A stretch of 64,000 nt of DNA from Streptomyces rimosus subsp. rimosus (GCF_000720725.1 NZ_JOCQ01000015.1:1-64000); one strand, 5' to 3'. Counted from the stretch's first letter, positions 1-9,024 are shown. Translations and numbers: made by a program. The notes: generated by a model not told the origin, from the letters alone.

Positions 1-282
1 CCCGGGCACCGTCACCGGCAGCCCGGCCAGCAGCACCGCCATCCGCGCCACATTACGGTTGTCCTCCCCCGCCCCGTTCGCATCCCCGAACACCACATCG
101 TCAATACGGGCCGGGTCGAGGTCGGGGGTGCGCTCCACCAGGGCCCGGACCACATGCGCCGCCAGATCATCGGGACGGGTCCCCGCGAGCGCACCGCCGT
201 ACCTGCCGATCGGGGTCCGCACGGCATCCACGACATACACATCACGGGCGCCCCAAGCGCCTCGTGCACCCTGCTCGGTCAT
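1..282 (-). CDS. pcaF: Thiolase, N-terminal part (beta-ketoadipyl-CoA / acetyl-CoA acyltransferase)
   Basis: The first 94 codons of a leftward gene that runs off the left edge. The ATG is at 282. The translation carries the thiolase N-terminal signature VVDAVRTPIGRYGG, followed by RPDDLAAHVVRAL and GEDNRNVARMAVLLAGLP, which is the usual start of class II thiolases and closest to 3-oxoadipyl-CoA thiolase PcaF. These enzymes cleave or condense 3-ketoacyl-CoA using an active-site cysteine that would lie just beyond the visible part (the visible piece ends LPVTVPG, just before that region). The PcaF reading is from memory of the family; a general acetyl-CoA acetyltransferase is the alternative. 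Confidence 0.85.
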   Translation of the reverse strand, partial: MTEQGARGAWGARDVYVVDAVRTPIGRYGGALAGTRPDDLAAHVVRALVERTPDLDPARIDDVVFGDANGAGEDNRNVARMAVLLAGLPVTVPG

Positions 283-352
283 CAGCCCGCCCGCCCTGTC
301 CGCTCGAAGATCGGCGCTGTCGCCCCGAGTCTTTGCCCGCCGTGCGTGGCTG

Positions 353-1372
353 TCAACGGTCCTCTCGGGCGTCAGCCTCCCGTGCGACCTCGCCGGGGAC
401 ATCCCCCGAGGACGTCCTGGCTGCCGCCGCCTTGTTCCGTACGGGCAGCCGGCACCGCAGCGCCCGCCACAGCGCGTACACCAGCGCACCGGCCGCCAGG
501 AACGGCAGTGCCGCGCCGACCGCCACCAGCAGCCACCGCACCCCCGCGGTGAACGCGTCCCAGCCGCCGCTGAGCGCGTCCCCGAAGGTGGTCTCCCCGT
601 CGTCGTCCGCCGCGTCCGGCTCGCGCAGCACCAGCGTGACCGTGGCCATGCCGGTCTGCTCCTTCAGGGACTTCAGGCGCGCCTGAAGGGACTCCAGTTC
701 CGCCTGGCGGCGGCTGAGTTCGGACTCCAGCGTGACGATGTCGCCGATCGACGTGGCCTTGTCCATCAGCGCCCGCACCCGCGCCACGCTGGCCTGCTGC
801 GACTTGATGCGGCTGTCGGTGTCCACCACCTGATCGGTCACGTCCTTCGCCGAGACCTGGCGCTCCTTGAGCGTGCCCAGGCGGGAGAGCCGGTCCAGCA
901 GCCCGTCGTACGCCTCGGGCGGCACCCGCAGGACGACCCGGGAGCGCTCCCGGCCCTCGCTGTCCCGGTCGGTGGACTCGTCCTCGACGTAGCCGCCGGT
1001 GCCCTTCGCCGCCGTACGGGCCTTGGCCAGCGCTCCCGGCACGTCCGCGGCCTCGACGGTGACCGACGCCGTCCGGATGATCTGCGCCGTCGAGGCCGGC
1101 GCGGGTTTTCCGGTCCCGCCGCCCGCCCCGCTTCCGGCCTTGCCGTCGGCGGATGCCGCGCCCGGTGCCTTGGGCCCGACCATGCCCTGCTCGCCCCGGG
1201 CGGAGCCCCTGTCGGAGCCTTTGTCGGCCTGCTTGTCGGCCTGGGGAGCGCTCGCCGACTTCGTGTGGTCCTGCTGTCCGGCCGCTCCGCACCCGGTGAC
1301 CGCCAGGGACGCCGTGAGCAGCGCTCCCGCCGCCGCCCGCCGCGCCCCGTACGCCCGGCTCGCTGTGCCCAT
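353..1372 (-). CDS. DUF4349 lipoprotein
   Basis: 339 residues from the ATG at 1372, which has a run of G about 10 bases upstream. A longer GTG start at 1465 would add 31 unconserved residues and has no ribosome site. The protein has a lipoprotein signal with lipobox V25-T-G-C28, so it is probably tethered outside the membrane. A disordered Gly/Lys/Pro-rich stretch follows, then the DUF4349 domain (from about residue 95) containing a coiled-coil around ESELSRRQAELESLQARLK. One transmembrane segment lies near residues 280-304, followed by a basic and then acidic cytoplasmic tail. DUF4349 has no established biochemical role that I know of. A protein with both a lipid anchor and a C-terminal membrane helix would span the membrane-wall interface. 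Confidence 0.85.
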   Translation of the reverse strand: MGTASRAYGARRAAAGALLTASLAVTGCGAAGQQDHTKSASAPQADKQADKGSDRGSARGEQGMVGPKAPGAASADGKAGSGAGGGTGKPAPASTAQIIRTASVTVEAADVPGALAKARTAAKGTGGYVEDESTDRDSEGRERSRVVLRVPPEAYDGLLDRLSRLGTLKERQVSAKDVTDQVVDTDSRIKSQQASVARVRALMDKATSIGDIVTLESELSRRQAELESLQARLKSLKEQTGMATVTLVLREPDAADDDGETTFGDALSGGWDAFTAGVRWLLVAVGAALPFLAAGALVYALWRALRCRLPVRNKAAAARTSSGDVPGEVAREADAREDR

Positions 1373-1518
1373 GATCCGTACCCCCCCGAAGTGGTGTGCT
1401 GCCGTTGCCACTTCGACGGGGCGGGGGAGCCGGGGGTTGCCGTTTGTGGGTCGCGATGCGGTCACGGTCCGGGCACCGTGCGGACTCCGGGAGAGGCGGA
1501 CTCTGAGAGAGTGGGGCC

Positions 1519-2988
1519 ATGAGCACAGCGCACACCAGTACGGGCCGCGCGCCCGGAAGCCACGTCGTCGTCATCGGTGGGGGCATCTCGGGGCTCGCGG
1601 CGGCCCACCGATTGCTCGGTGGCGGCGCGCGGGTGACCGTACTGGAAGCGTCCGGCCGGCTCGGCGGCAAGCTGCGCGCCGGGGGGATCGCGGGCGTACC
1701 GGTCGATCTCGGTGCCGAATCGATGCTGGCCAGGCGGCCGGAGGCGGTGGAGCTCGCGCGCGCCGTGGGCCTCGGGGACCGGCTGCAGCCGCCCACCACC
1801 GCGACCGCCGCCCTGTGGACGCGCGGCGCGCTGCGGCCGATGCCCAAGGGCCATGTGATGGGCGTGCCCGGCGATCTGGATCTGCTGGCCGCCTCCGGCG
1901 TGGTCTCTCCCGAGGGCATGGCGCGGATCTCGGAGGACGAGACGCTGGAGCGCACGGAGGTCGGCGCGGACGTGGCGGTCGGTGCGTACGTCGCCGCCCG
2001 GCTGGGCCGTGAGGTCGTGGACCGGCTGGTCGAACCGCTGCTCGGCGGCGTCTACGCGGGCGACGCGTACCGGATCTCGATGCGCGCCGCCGTACCGCAG
2101 CTCTTCGAGGCCGCGCGCGCCGAGCGCTCGCTGATCGAGGGCGTACGGGGCATCCAGGCGAGGACGGCGGCGCGGGCCGCCGCGGAGTCCGGCCAGGCGC
2201 CGGCGCCGGTCTTCATGGGCATCGACGGCGGCGTGGGCACCCTGCCGGGCGCCGTCGCCGACGCGGTACGGGCCGCCGGCGGCACCATCCGTACCGGAAC
2301 CCCCGTACGGGAACTGCGCCGCACCGCCGACGGCTGGCGCGTCGTCCTGGACGGCGGCGACGGCCCGGCGGCGCTGGACGCGGACGCCGTGGTCCTGGCC
2401 ACGCCGGCGCCCGCGGCCGCCCGGCTGCTGGCCGCCGAAGCGCCGGCCGCCGCCACCGAACTGTCCGCCGTCGAGTACGCCTCGATGGCCCTGGTGACCA
2501 TGGCCTTCCGCCGCGCGGACGTGGCGGCGGCGCTGTCCGGCAGTGGCTTCCTGGTCCCGCCGGTCGACGGCCGCAAGATCAAGGCGTCCACCTTCGTGAG
2601 CAACAAGTGGGGCTGGATCGCCGACGCCGACCCGGACCTGTTCGTGCTGCGTACCTCGGTGGGGCGCTACGGCGACGAGGCCGACCTGGCGCGCGACGAC
2701 GCCGACCTGGTGGAGCTGTCGCTGCGCGACCTCGGCGAGGCGGTGGGGCTGGCCGCCCGGCCCGTCGCGCAGCAGGTCACCCGCTGGGACGGCGGGCTGC
2801 CGCAGTACCCGGTCGGCCACCTCGACCGGGTGGCCCGCATCCGGGCCGAGGCCGGCAAGCTGCCCGGCCTGCGGGTCTGCGGCGCGCTCTACGACGGCGT
2901 GGGCATCCCGGCCTGCATCGCGTCGGCGCGTACGGCCGCGGACGACATCTTGGACACCCTGCCGCAAGCCGCCGCACCGGCCGAGTGA
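1519..2988 (+). CDS. hemY: Coproporphyrinogen III oxidase (HemY/CgoX, protoporphyrinogen-oxidase family)
   Basis: 489-residue FAD-dependent oxidase. The N-terminus has the dinucleotide motif GGGISG at residues 20-25, E43 in the following VLEAS strand, and GRLGGKL. The C-terminus has the second FAD-contact region CGALYDGVGIPACI. Length and motifs are typical of HemY. It is followed 10 bp later by hemQ. In actinobacteria this pairing is diagnostic of the coproporphyrin-dependent haem pathway, where HemY oxidises coproporphyrinogen III to coproporphyrin III, iron is inserted, and HemQ decarboxylates coprohaem. The older name protoporphyrinogen oxidase is therefore probably not the physiological activity. 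Start chosen at ATG 1519, preceded by GAGAGAGTGGGG. Confidence 0.93.
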   Translation: MSTAHTSTGRAPGSHVVVIGGGISGLAAAHRLLGGGARVTVLEASGRLGGKLRAGGIAGVPVDLGAESMLARRPEAVELARAVGLGDRLQPPTTATAALWTRGALRPMPKGHVMGVPGDLDLLAASGVVSPEGMARISEDETLERTEVGADVAVGAYVAARLGREVVDRLVEPLLGGVYAGDAYRISMRAAVPQLFEAARAERSLIEGVRGIQARTAARAAAESGQAPAPVFMGIDGGVGTLPGAVADAVRAAGGTIRTGTPVRELRRTADGWRVVLDGGDGPAALDADAVVLATPAPAAARLLAAEAPAAATELSAVEYASMALVTMAFRRADVAAALSGSGFLVPPVDGRKIKASTFVSNKWGWIADADPDLFVLRTSVGRYGDEADLARDDADLVELSLRDLGEAVGLAARPVAQQVTRWDGGLPQYPVGHLDRVARIRAEAGKLPGLRVCGALYDGVGIPACIASARTAADDILDTLPQAAAPAE

Positions 2989-2998
2989 GAATGGACCC

Positions 2999-3727
2999 AT
3001 GACTGACGCTTCCGCCCCCGCTCCCGAGAAGACCCCGAACGCCGGCAAGAAGGCGAAGGACCTCAACGAGGTCATCCGCTACACGCTCTGGTCGGTGTTC
3101 AAGCTGCGCGACGTGCTGCCCGAGGACCGCACCGGCTACGCCGACGAGGTCGAGACGCTGTTCGCGCAGCTCGCCGCCAAGGACGTCGTGGTGCGCGGCA
3201 CCTACGACGTCTCCGGTCTGCGCGCCGACGCCGACGTGATGATCTGGTGGCACTCGGAGAGCTCCGACGCGCTCCAGGAGGCGTACAACCTCTTCCGCCG
3301 CACCCGGCTCGGCCGCGCGCTGGAGCCGGTGTGGTCGAACATGGCGCTGCACCGCCCGGCCGAGTTCAACAAGTCGCACATCCCGGCCTTCCTGGCCGAC
3401 GAGGTCGCCCGCGACTACGTGAGCGTCTACCCCTTCGTGCGCTCCTACGACTGGTACCTGCTGCCCGACGAGGACCGCCGCCGGATGCTCGCCGACCACG
3501 GCAAGATGGCCCGCGGCTTCCCGGACGTGCGCGCCAACACGGTGCCGTCCTTCTCGCTGGGCGACTACGAGTGGATCCTCGCCTTCGAGGCCGACGAGCT
3601 GTACCGCATCGTGGACCTCATGCGCCACCTGCGCGGCTCCGAGGCGCGGATGCACGTCCGCGAGGAGGTGCCGTTCTACACCGGCCGCCGCAAGGCGGTC
3701 GCCGAGCTGGTCGCCGGGCTGGCCTGA
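2999..3727 (+). CDS. hemQ: Coprohaem decarboxylase HemQ
   Basis: 242 residues of the chlorite-dismutase-like HemQ family. It makes haem b from coprohaem III by two peroxide-dependent propionate decarboxylations. Visible family landmarks are the SVYPFVRSYDWY stretch, in which Y144 sits where HemQ enzymes carry the reactive tyrosine, and H167 in MLADHGKM, the proximal haem ligand position. The first 20 residues are a charged disordered tail (Ala/Pro/Lys), common in Streptomyces HemQ. It lies 10 bp behind hemY and almost certainly shares its transcript; two hairpins follow the stop. Confidence 0.94.
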   Translation: MTDASAPAPEKTPNAGKKAKDLNEVIRYTLWSVFKLRDVLPEDRTGYADEVETLFAQLAAKDVVVRGTYDVSGLRADADVMIWWHSESSDALQEAYNLFRRTRLGRALEPVWSNMALHRPAEFNKSHIPAFLADEVARDYVSVYPFVRSYDWYLLPDEDRRRMLADHGKMARGFPDVRANTVPSFSLGDYEWILAFEADELYRIVDLMRHLRGSEARMHVREEVPFYTGRRKAVAELVAGLA

Positions 3728-3736
3728 GACGGCGGG

Positions 3737-3804
3737 TCCGGCCCGGGACGGCCGTCCCGGGCCCGGACAGTGTGACAGGCCGGGTGCGCCACCCGGCCTG
3801 TCAC
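3737..3804. terminator. Double hairpin between convergent hemQ and the TAP peptidase gene
   Basis: Two strong inverted repeats in tandem. 3737-3767 pairs TCCGGCCCGGGAC with GTCCCGGGCCCGGA (one bulged G). 3772-3804 pairs GTGACAGGCCGGGT with ACCCGGCCTGTCAC, a perfect 14-bp stem with a 5-base loop. No U-tract, as usual in Streptomyces. The position between two converging genes fits a bidirectional terminator. Confidence 0.8.
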
Positions 3805-3850
3805 GGAGCGGTCCGCCGCGCCGTTCGATGACGCGCGGCCCGCTCGCGCG

Positions 3851-5503
3851 TTACTTGCTTCCGCGCTTCCTGGGGGACGGCATCACCGGCTTGGGCTCCG
3901 CCCGCGGCCCGCAGTACGTGTCCCGCGCCGGGGTCCGCCCGGTCAGCAGATACCGCTCCACATACTGGTTGGCGCAGGTGTTCGTGCCGAACGAGACGCC
4001 GTGCGTACCCGCGCCGCGCTCGGTCACCAGCGACGAGCCGGGCAGCCGGCGCCGCAGCTCGACCGCGCCGGTGTGCGGCGTCGCGGCGTCCCGCTCGGCC
4101 GACAGCAGCAGCACCGGGGGCAGCGCGCCCGGCGCCGTACGGACGTCCACCGGGCGGTGCGGCGCGCCGACCGGCGGCTGGGCCGCTTCGTTCACGTCCG
4201 CCGCGTAGCGCATCGGGTCCTGTACGGCCGTGGCGCCCCTGGGCGAGAAGCGGGGCCAGAACGCGCACGGCATGTTCATCCAGGCGTTGTCCCAGGTCTC
4301 GAAGGGCGCCACCCGCGCGCTCGCGGTGTTGTCCCGGTCCCAGACCCGCAGGTCACGCGGCCACAGCCCGTCGTTGCACTCCACGGCCGTGTAGACCGCG
4401 TTGCTGTTCTCGTCCGCCTTCGCGCCGTCCGACAGCGGGGTGGCCTGCCGGAGCAGCAGTTTGGGGTTGCCCCTGACGTACGTGGCGAGCGCCGCCGCGC
4501 GCACCGGCCAGTACGCGTCGTTGTAGCCGGTCTTGAGGAACGCCGCCTGGAGCTGGGCCGACCCGATCTTGCCGCCCAGGGGCTTGCGGTCCAGCCGCGC
4601 CCGCACGGTGTCGTACGTACGCAGGACCGCCCGCGGTGTCGTACCCAGGCGGTAGACCTTGTGGTGCTTGGCCACCCAGCGGGCCCAGTCCTGCCAGCGG
4701 CGCTCGAAGCCGATGTTCTGCGCGAGGTTGTTGCGGTACCAGACCTGCCGGGGGTCGGGGTCGACGACGCTGTCGAAGACCATCCGGCGGACGTGGCCGG
4801 GGAAGAGCGTCGCGTACACGGCCCCGAAGTAGGTGCCGTAGGAGGCGCCCATGAAGGTGAGCTTCTTCTCGCCGAGCCCGGCGCGCAGCATGTCCAGGTC
4901 GCGGGCGTTGTTGGCGGACGTGAAGTGGCGCAGCGCCGGGCCCGCGTTGCGCGCGCAGCCCTGCGCGTACGCCTTCGCCTCGGCGAACTTCTTCCGCTTG
5001 AACGCCTCCGGGGGAAGTTTCGGGCTCCGGCTCGGGATCTTGGTGAACTCCGCCGGGTCCTGGCAGGACAGCGGCGCCGAGCGCCCGACGCCGCGCGGCG
5101 CGTACCCGACGAAGTCGTAGGCCCGCGCCGTCCTGCGCCACCGCTCCAGTTGCTGCCCGTACAGCGGGAAGCTCATGCTGGACGCCCCGGGGCCGCCCGG
5201 GTTGAAGACGAGCGCGCCCTGGCGCTCCCCGGCGGAGCCGGTGGCGCGCGCCCGGCTCACGGTGAGGGTGATCTTCTCGCCCTTGGGGTGCGCGTAGTCC
5301 AGCGGGACGGCGAGCCGGCCGCACTCCACGCTGGCCGGCAGGTGCTCCTCGGGCGCGCAGCGGCCGAAGGCGATCCGGGGCGGCGCGGGGGCCGGGGCCT
5401 CGGTCGGGGCCCCCGCGGGCCGGGCGGTCCCGCCGGCCGGGACGGCGACGAGGGCGGTCAGGACCAGCGACCCGAGGGTGCCGTACAGCGCTACTGCTTT
5501 CAC
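3851..5503 (-). CDS. Secreted alpha/beta-hydrolase, tripeptidyl aminopeptidase (TAP/Slp) family
   Basis: 550 residues from GTG 5503, which has GAAGGGACGG just upstream. A TTG at 5554 would add 17 residues without a ribosome site. The N-terminus is a Sec signal (hydrophobic residues about 4-22, then VPAGG). The oxyanion-hole motif NPGGPG is at 101-106, the nucleophile is S221 in GASYG, and the charge-relay candidates are D472 (in SAERDAATP) and H501 (in GAGTHGVS). The layout matches the Streptomyces TAP/SlpD/SlpE peptidases, which remove N-terminal tripeptides or dipeptides from extracellular substrates. A basic C-terminal tail (RKRGSK) is present. The exact peptide specificity cannot be read from sequence. 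Confidence 0.9.
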   Translation of the reverse strand: MKAVALYGTLGSLVLTALVAVPAGGTARPAGAPTEAPAPAPPRIAFGRCAPEEHLPASVECGRLAVPLDYAHPKGEKITLTVSRARATGSAGERQGALVFNPGGPGASSMSFPLYGQQLERWRRTARAYDFVGYAPRGVGRSAPLSCQDPAEFTKIPSRSPKLPPEAFKRKKFAEAKAYAQGCARNAGPALRHFTSANNARDLDMLRAGLGEKKLTFMGASYGTYFGAVYATLFPGHVRRMVFDSVVDPDPRQVWYRNNLAQNIGFERRWQDWARWVAKHHKVYRLGTTPRAVLRTYDTVRARLDRKPLGGKIGSAQLQAAFLKTGYNDAYWPVRAAALATYVRGNPKLLLRQATPLSDGAKADENSNAVYTAVECNDGLWPRDLRVWDRDNTASARVAPFETWDNAWMNMPCAFWPRFSPRGATAVQDPMRYAADVNEAAQPPVGAPHRPVDVRTAPGALPPVLLLSAERDAATPHTGAVELRRRLPGSSLVTERGAGTHGVSFGTNTCANQYVERYLLTGRTPARDTYCGPRAEPKPVMPSPRKRGSK

Positions 5504-5588
5504 AAGCCGTCCCTTCGTATGGAGGCGCCAGCAAGACGCCCGGTGCGCATACAAAAGGGATAGTTGAGGCGAGGGTTGGGCTTGTAAA

Positions 5589-5640
5589 GCACCGCGCTCC
5601 GGTGTCGGGAGCTATGCCCCCAACGAGTGGAGCGCGGTGC
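5589..5640. terminator. Inverted repeat downstream of the DUF1996 gene
   Basis: GCACCGCGCTCC (5589-5600) pairs with GGAGCGCGGTGC (5629-5640), a perfect 12-bp stem with a 28-base loop. It sits between the stop of the DUF1996 gene (5696) and the start of the TAP peptidase gene (5503), both leftward, so it is probably a terminator. The long loop makes this less certain. Confidence 0.5.
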
Positions 5641-5695
5641 GGGGGTCACGGCCGTTCGGCTCGTACAGCCTTGCGTGCGTACGGTCCCGTGTTCC

Positions 5696-7003
5696 TCACC
5701 GGCAGCGGCGGCCGGAGTTGATGCACGCCACCGCGCGCGCCATCAGGCCGTCCGGCATGAAGTTGGCGAAGTCGGCGTGGTCGGTCACCGGCTTGCGCAG
5801 CTGCTCGGGGAAGCTGTCGAGCGCGAAGGCGCGCGGCCGGGGCGTGACGGAGTAGGTCAGCCGCATCCGGAGCTGGGGCACGGCCTTCGTGCCGGCGGGG
5901 CAGCGGCCGGAGGCCCGGTCGGGGAAGACGAGGTGGGTGCGGTGGTTGGCGCTGTCCTTGTTCGTCCCGTCCCAGCAGCTGGGGAAGTCCAGGACGCGTA
6001 CGGCTTGGCTGCCGCCGGGGCACAGCGGGTACTTGTCCGCGAGCCGCCGGTCCTCGAAGCCGGTGCAGGTCCACTGCGCCCGCGCGTTGGCGGTGCCGTT
6101 GGTGAACGCCTTGGCGTCGCCGGTGATGGCGCGCAGGCCCTCGGGCATCGCGGTGACCTTGCCCGTCGGGCTGCCCCGGAAGGTCAGCGAGACCGAGGAC
6201 GGCGTCAGTACCTGTCCCGTGTTCCCGTCTGCCGGGTTCTGCCCGTTGCCGCTGCTGGGCCCGTCCCGGCCGCTGAGGCGGCGCAGTACGGGCCAGAAGT
6301 ACGCCGACTTGTCGCCGCGGGCGCAGGTGGTGCCGGCCGCGCGCAGCGAGTCGTCGGTGGAGAAGGCGTCCGTGGAGCGGTTGCCGACGTAGTCGTGCAG
6401 GTGATGGGCGCCGTTGGCGACACCGGGAGTGACGATGAAGTTGTCGGGGTTGTTGTGCCGCTCCTCGTTGCGGCCGCAGTCGCTGGTGAAGGTTCCGGTG
6501 GACGCGCCGGGTCCGTTGCGCGGTGGGCGGGGGCCGGGGCGTACGGAGCGGATGTCGGCGAAGTCCCCGGCGGCCGGGGCGCTTTGGCCCGGACCGGCGG
6601 AGGTGCTGGGGGTGCCGGAGCCGGCCGGGCCCGCGGGGCCGTCGGGGGCGTCGGCGGGGGTGCGCGAGGGCCCGGTGGAGGTGCTGGTGGAGGGGTCGGC
6701 GGGGGTGTTGTCAGTGGGCTGTGTCACGCTGGGTGACGATGGTGAGGCTGACGGATCGACGGGCGGGGACCCGGACGGGGGCGTGGCGTTGTGAGCCGAG
6801 GCATTTCCGGTGACGGAGACGAAGGTGCCGGCCGAGCCGAGCACGGCGAGCAGGGCGATCAGCACGAGGTGCCTGGTGCCGAGCCGGCGTCGGTGCCGGG
6901 GGAGCTGCGGGGGCTTCTGGGGTGGTGGCGCTGGTCGTGGCGGTGGCGAAGGCCGGGGGCTTTGCGGGGGGTTCGGGCTCGCGGAGTGCCGGGGGTCGGG
7001 CAT
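5696..7003 (-). CDS. DUF1996 secreted protein
   Basis: 435 residues. An unusual 44-residue Pro/Ser-rich cytoplasmic segment precedes one hydrophobic helix (about 45-66) ending in a possible signal-peptidase site after NASA. A long Pro/Ser/Thr/Gly linker follows, then the DUF1996 domain from about residue 165, with the characteristic HHLHDYVGN stretch and paired cysteines. DUF1996 occurs in fungal and actinobacterial secreted proteins; I know of no proven activity. Its ATG at 7003 lies inside the 3' end of the upstream DUF4142 gene (145-bp overlap). GGGAAG lies 12 bases upstream. The second half is well conserved, while the start could be further in. Confidence 0.8.
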   Translation of the reverse strand: MPDPRHSASPNPPQSPRPSPPPRPAPPPQKPPQLPRHRRRLGTRHLVLIALLAVLGSAGTFVSVTGNASAHNATPPSGSPPVDPSASPSSPSVTQPTDNTPADPSTSTSTGPSRTPADAPDGPAGPAGSGTPSTSAGPGQSAPAAGDFADIRSVRPGPRPPRNGPGASTGTFTSDCGRNEERHNNPDNFIVTPGVANGAHHLHDYVGNRSTDAFSTDDSLRAAGTTCARGDKSAYFWPVLRRLSGRDGPSSGNGQNPADGNTGQVLTPSSVSLTFRGSPTGKVTAMPEGLRAITGDAKAFTNGTANARAQWTCTGFEDRRLADKYPLCPGGSQAVRVLDFPSCWDGTNKDSANHRTHLVFPDRASGRCPAGTKAVPQLRMRLTYSVTPRPRAFALDSFPEQLRKPVTDHADFANFMPDGLMARAVACINSGRRCR

Positions 7004-7812
7004 GGGCGATCACTTCTTCCCGTTCTCTCGGGGGTGTTGACGCCGGCCGTCGGGGACCGGGCGGATTGCGGGGCCCCGGTGACGGTGGCGGGTGGCGTCG
7101 CGGGCGGAGGCAGCGCATACGTCGCTGACGGGGTGACGGGCGACGGCGTCGCGGGCGACGCGTCGAGGGACGGCGGCGGGGCCGCGGGGCTCGGCGGCGG
7201 AGAGGAGGTGGCCGCGTCCTCGGCGATCGCGTCGAAGTCGACGAAACCGGTGCGCTCCAGCATGGAGATGTGGTCCAGGACGGTGCGGTTGGCGTCGTCG
7301 GCCAGGCTGCGCACGAGCGCGTTGCGGGTGGTGGCGCGGACCTGCGCGACGACGGTGAAGACCTTGCCGTGCGCGAGCCGCAGGATGTTCGCGAACTTCC
7401 GGTCGTACGCGGCCCCGCGCGCGGCGCTCAGCTCGGCCAGCCAGTGCCGCTGCTGGGCGTTGGGCCGGTCGGGCAGCGCGAGACCGAGCTGTGCCGCCAC
7501 CTCGCGTACGTGCCGGTCGAGCGAGGTGTGCCCCTCGACGAGATGGGTGCCCGCCTCCCGTACGGACGCCACGGTCCCGCGCTCCTGGGCCTGCTGGCCC
7601 GCGGGCAGCTCCCACAGGCCCGCCAGGCGTACGCGGTTGACGAAGTCGCGGTCGAGCGCGGACAGCGGGCCGAACGAGGACGCGACGGTCTGGGTGTCGG
7701 CGTCCCCGTCCTGGCCCGGCCTGCCGGCGAAGGACCAGATGGGAAAGAGCAGCGCGGCCAGGGTCGCGGCGAGCGCGGTGACGACGAGGCCGGTGCCGGT
7801 TACGGATCGCAT
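6859..7812 (-). CDS. DUF4142 exported protein
   Basis: 317 residues with an excellent ribosome site (AGGAGG 5 bases before ATG 7812). An N-terminal membrane/signal segment covers about residues 7-27, then a DUF4142 helical domain at about 45-205, recognisable from DRDFVNRVRLAGLWEL, HVREVAAQLGL and LAELSAARGAAYDRKFANIL. The last 110 residues are Pro/Ala/Thr-rich and then Arg-rich low-complexity sequence that reads through the start of the DUF1996 gene. DUF4142 resembles a ferritin-like four-helix fold, and its role in Streptomyces is unknown. The odd tail may indicate a frameshift near 7030-7200: another frame ends at TGA 7010-7012, just 7 bases from the DUF1996 ATG. Confidence 0.78.
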   Translation of the reverse strand: MRSVTGTGLVVTALAATLAALLFPIWSFAGRPGQDGDADTQTVASSFGPLSALDRDFVNRVRLAGLWELPAGQQAQERGTVASVREAGTHLVEGHTSLDRHVREVAAQLGLALPDRPNAQQRHWLAELSAARGAAYDRKFANILRLAHGKVFTVVAQVRATTRNALVRSLADDANRTVLDHISMLERTGFVDFDAIAEDAATSSPPPSPAAPPPSLDASPATPSPVTPSATYALPPPATPPATVTGAPQSARSPTAGVNTPERTGRSDRPCPTPGTPRARTPRKAPGLRHRHDQRHHPRSPRSSPGTDAGSAPGTSC

Positions 7813-7965
7813 GGTGCCTCCTGATGCGGCACCGCACGCTAGTGCGCCCTGTGCTGATCCTGTCGCCCGTTCGGGGAAGCCCGGCCAACGGCCGCCGGGC
7901 GTTGGTACGTTGACCGGTTGCTCGGGGGCCGCTGATGCCGCGGGGGCTGCGGGTGTGCCAGGGCC

Positions 7966-9024
7966 TCAGCTGCCCCCGCAGCCGCCACCGCCGCCGCAGG
8001 AAGAGGAGGAACTGCTGCCGCAGCTGGATCCGGAGCTGCCGCACGACGACCCGCCACCGCCGCAGCCCGACCCGGAGCCGCCGCCGCAAGACGAACTGCC
8101 GCAGCCCGACCCCGATCCGCCGCCGCACGACGACCCGCACCAGGCCGTGTCCGAGCTGTCGTCCGGCACGTTCCAGCCGCAGCTCGCGTTCGACGAACCG
8201 GTCGAGGTGGTGGACGAGGACCCGGAGTACGGCGCCGCCGAGGCGCCCGCCATCGAGTGCTGCGCCTCGGCGAGATGGTCGCGCAGCACCTCGTCCACGA
8301 GCAGCGCGGTGCTGCCGAGCGCCACGAGCAGCGCGGCGGACTGGGTCGCGTCGCTCACCAGGTCCGCTTTGTGCGCCGTACGGAACGTCCGTACGGCCGA
8401 GACACCGGCCCGCGTCACCCGCCGCCCCAGGACCTTCCGGCACATCCCGCCGGCCACGGTGCCGAGAAGAGCCGCGGGCAGGATCCGGACGACGAAGGGG
8501 ACCGCTCCGTCCGGGCCGGTGATGGCGCCCGTCACGGTGAAGAGGAGGACGAGCGCGAAGCCCGCCACGCAGATCCCGGTCTGCCAGGCGGCGTACAGCC
8601 GCCAGGGGCGCCCGGTGCGCGGGTGCCGCATCAGACCGCGCTCCGCCAGCCGGTCGCCGACCGCCTGGACGGCGGGGGCCCGCATGACGTGGCGGCGCAG
8701 GGTGTCCAGCGCGCCGTCCGGGGTTCGCGCCAGCGAGTCCAGTACGGCCGTCTCGACCGGGTCGTACGCCACGGCCTGCCGCACGGACACCACCCCGGGC
8801 CCGCCCACGGCGAGCCGGCCGTCCTGGTGCATACCGGCTATCGCGGCGTCCGCGACCCGGGCCGGGCCGCCGGCGAGGAAGGCGATCTCCCAGAGTTCGT
8901 ACTCGGCCGTCCTGCGGCGCTTGGGCCGGGGCGTCGCACGGACGACGCGGACGGTTCGGACGACGAGCAGCAGCGAGGAGGCGGCGATCACCGCGGTCAC
9001 GAGGAGCGCGAGCACGTTCACCAC
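7966..9024 (-). CDS. TIGR04222-type membrane protein with Cys/Gly/Ser-rich C-terminal tail
   Basis: 352 residues from GTG 9024 (a second GTG at 9021 is equally possible); the start overlaps the stop of the DUF692 gene. Residues 4-22 form an N-terminal membrane helix. A cytoplasmic domain of about 40-140 carries the TIGR04222 features (EYELWEIAFLAGGPARVADAA, a winged-helix-like region). Membrane helices follow at about 148-166 and 174-194, with a possible one at 226-243. Residues 268-352 are almost only Ser, Gly and Cys, with ten cysteines at 282, 296, 300, 308, 313, 321, 328, 335, 343 and 349. That tail looks like a substrate region rather than a folded domain. Translational coupling to a DUF692 enzyme suggests the cysteines are its modification sites. 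This is inference; the membrane topology and function are unproven. Confidence 0.85.
   Translation of the reverse strand: MVNVLALLVTAVIAASSLLLVVRTVRVVRATPRPKRRRTAEYELWEIAFLAGGPARVADAAIAGMHQDGRLAVGGPGVVSVRQAVAYDPVETAVLDSLARTPDGALDTLRRHVMRAPAVQAVGDRLAERGLMRHPRTGRPWRLYAAWQTGICVAGFALVLLFTVTGAITGPDGAVPFVVRILPAALLGTVAGGMCRKVLGRRVTRAGVSAVRTFRTAHKADLVSDATQSAALLVALGSTALLVDEVLRDHLAEAQHSMAGASAAPYSGSSSTTSTGSSNASCGWNVPDDSSDTAWCGSSCGGGSGSGCGSSSCGGGSGSGCGGGGSSCGSSGSSCGSSSSSSCGGGGGCGGS

Noticed and set aside
59..1522. 487-codon rightward frame opposite the thiolase and DUF4349 genes
   Set aside because: Arg/Pro/Gly-rich translation with no domain; it is the antisense shadow of DUF4349, whose lipobox and coiled coil are real.
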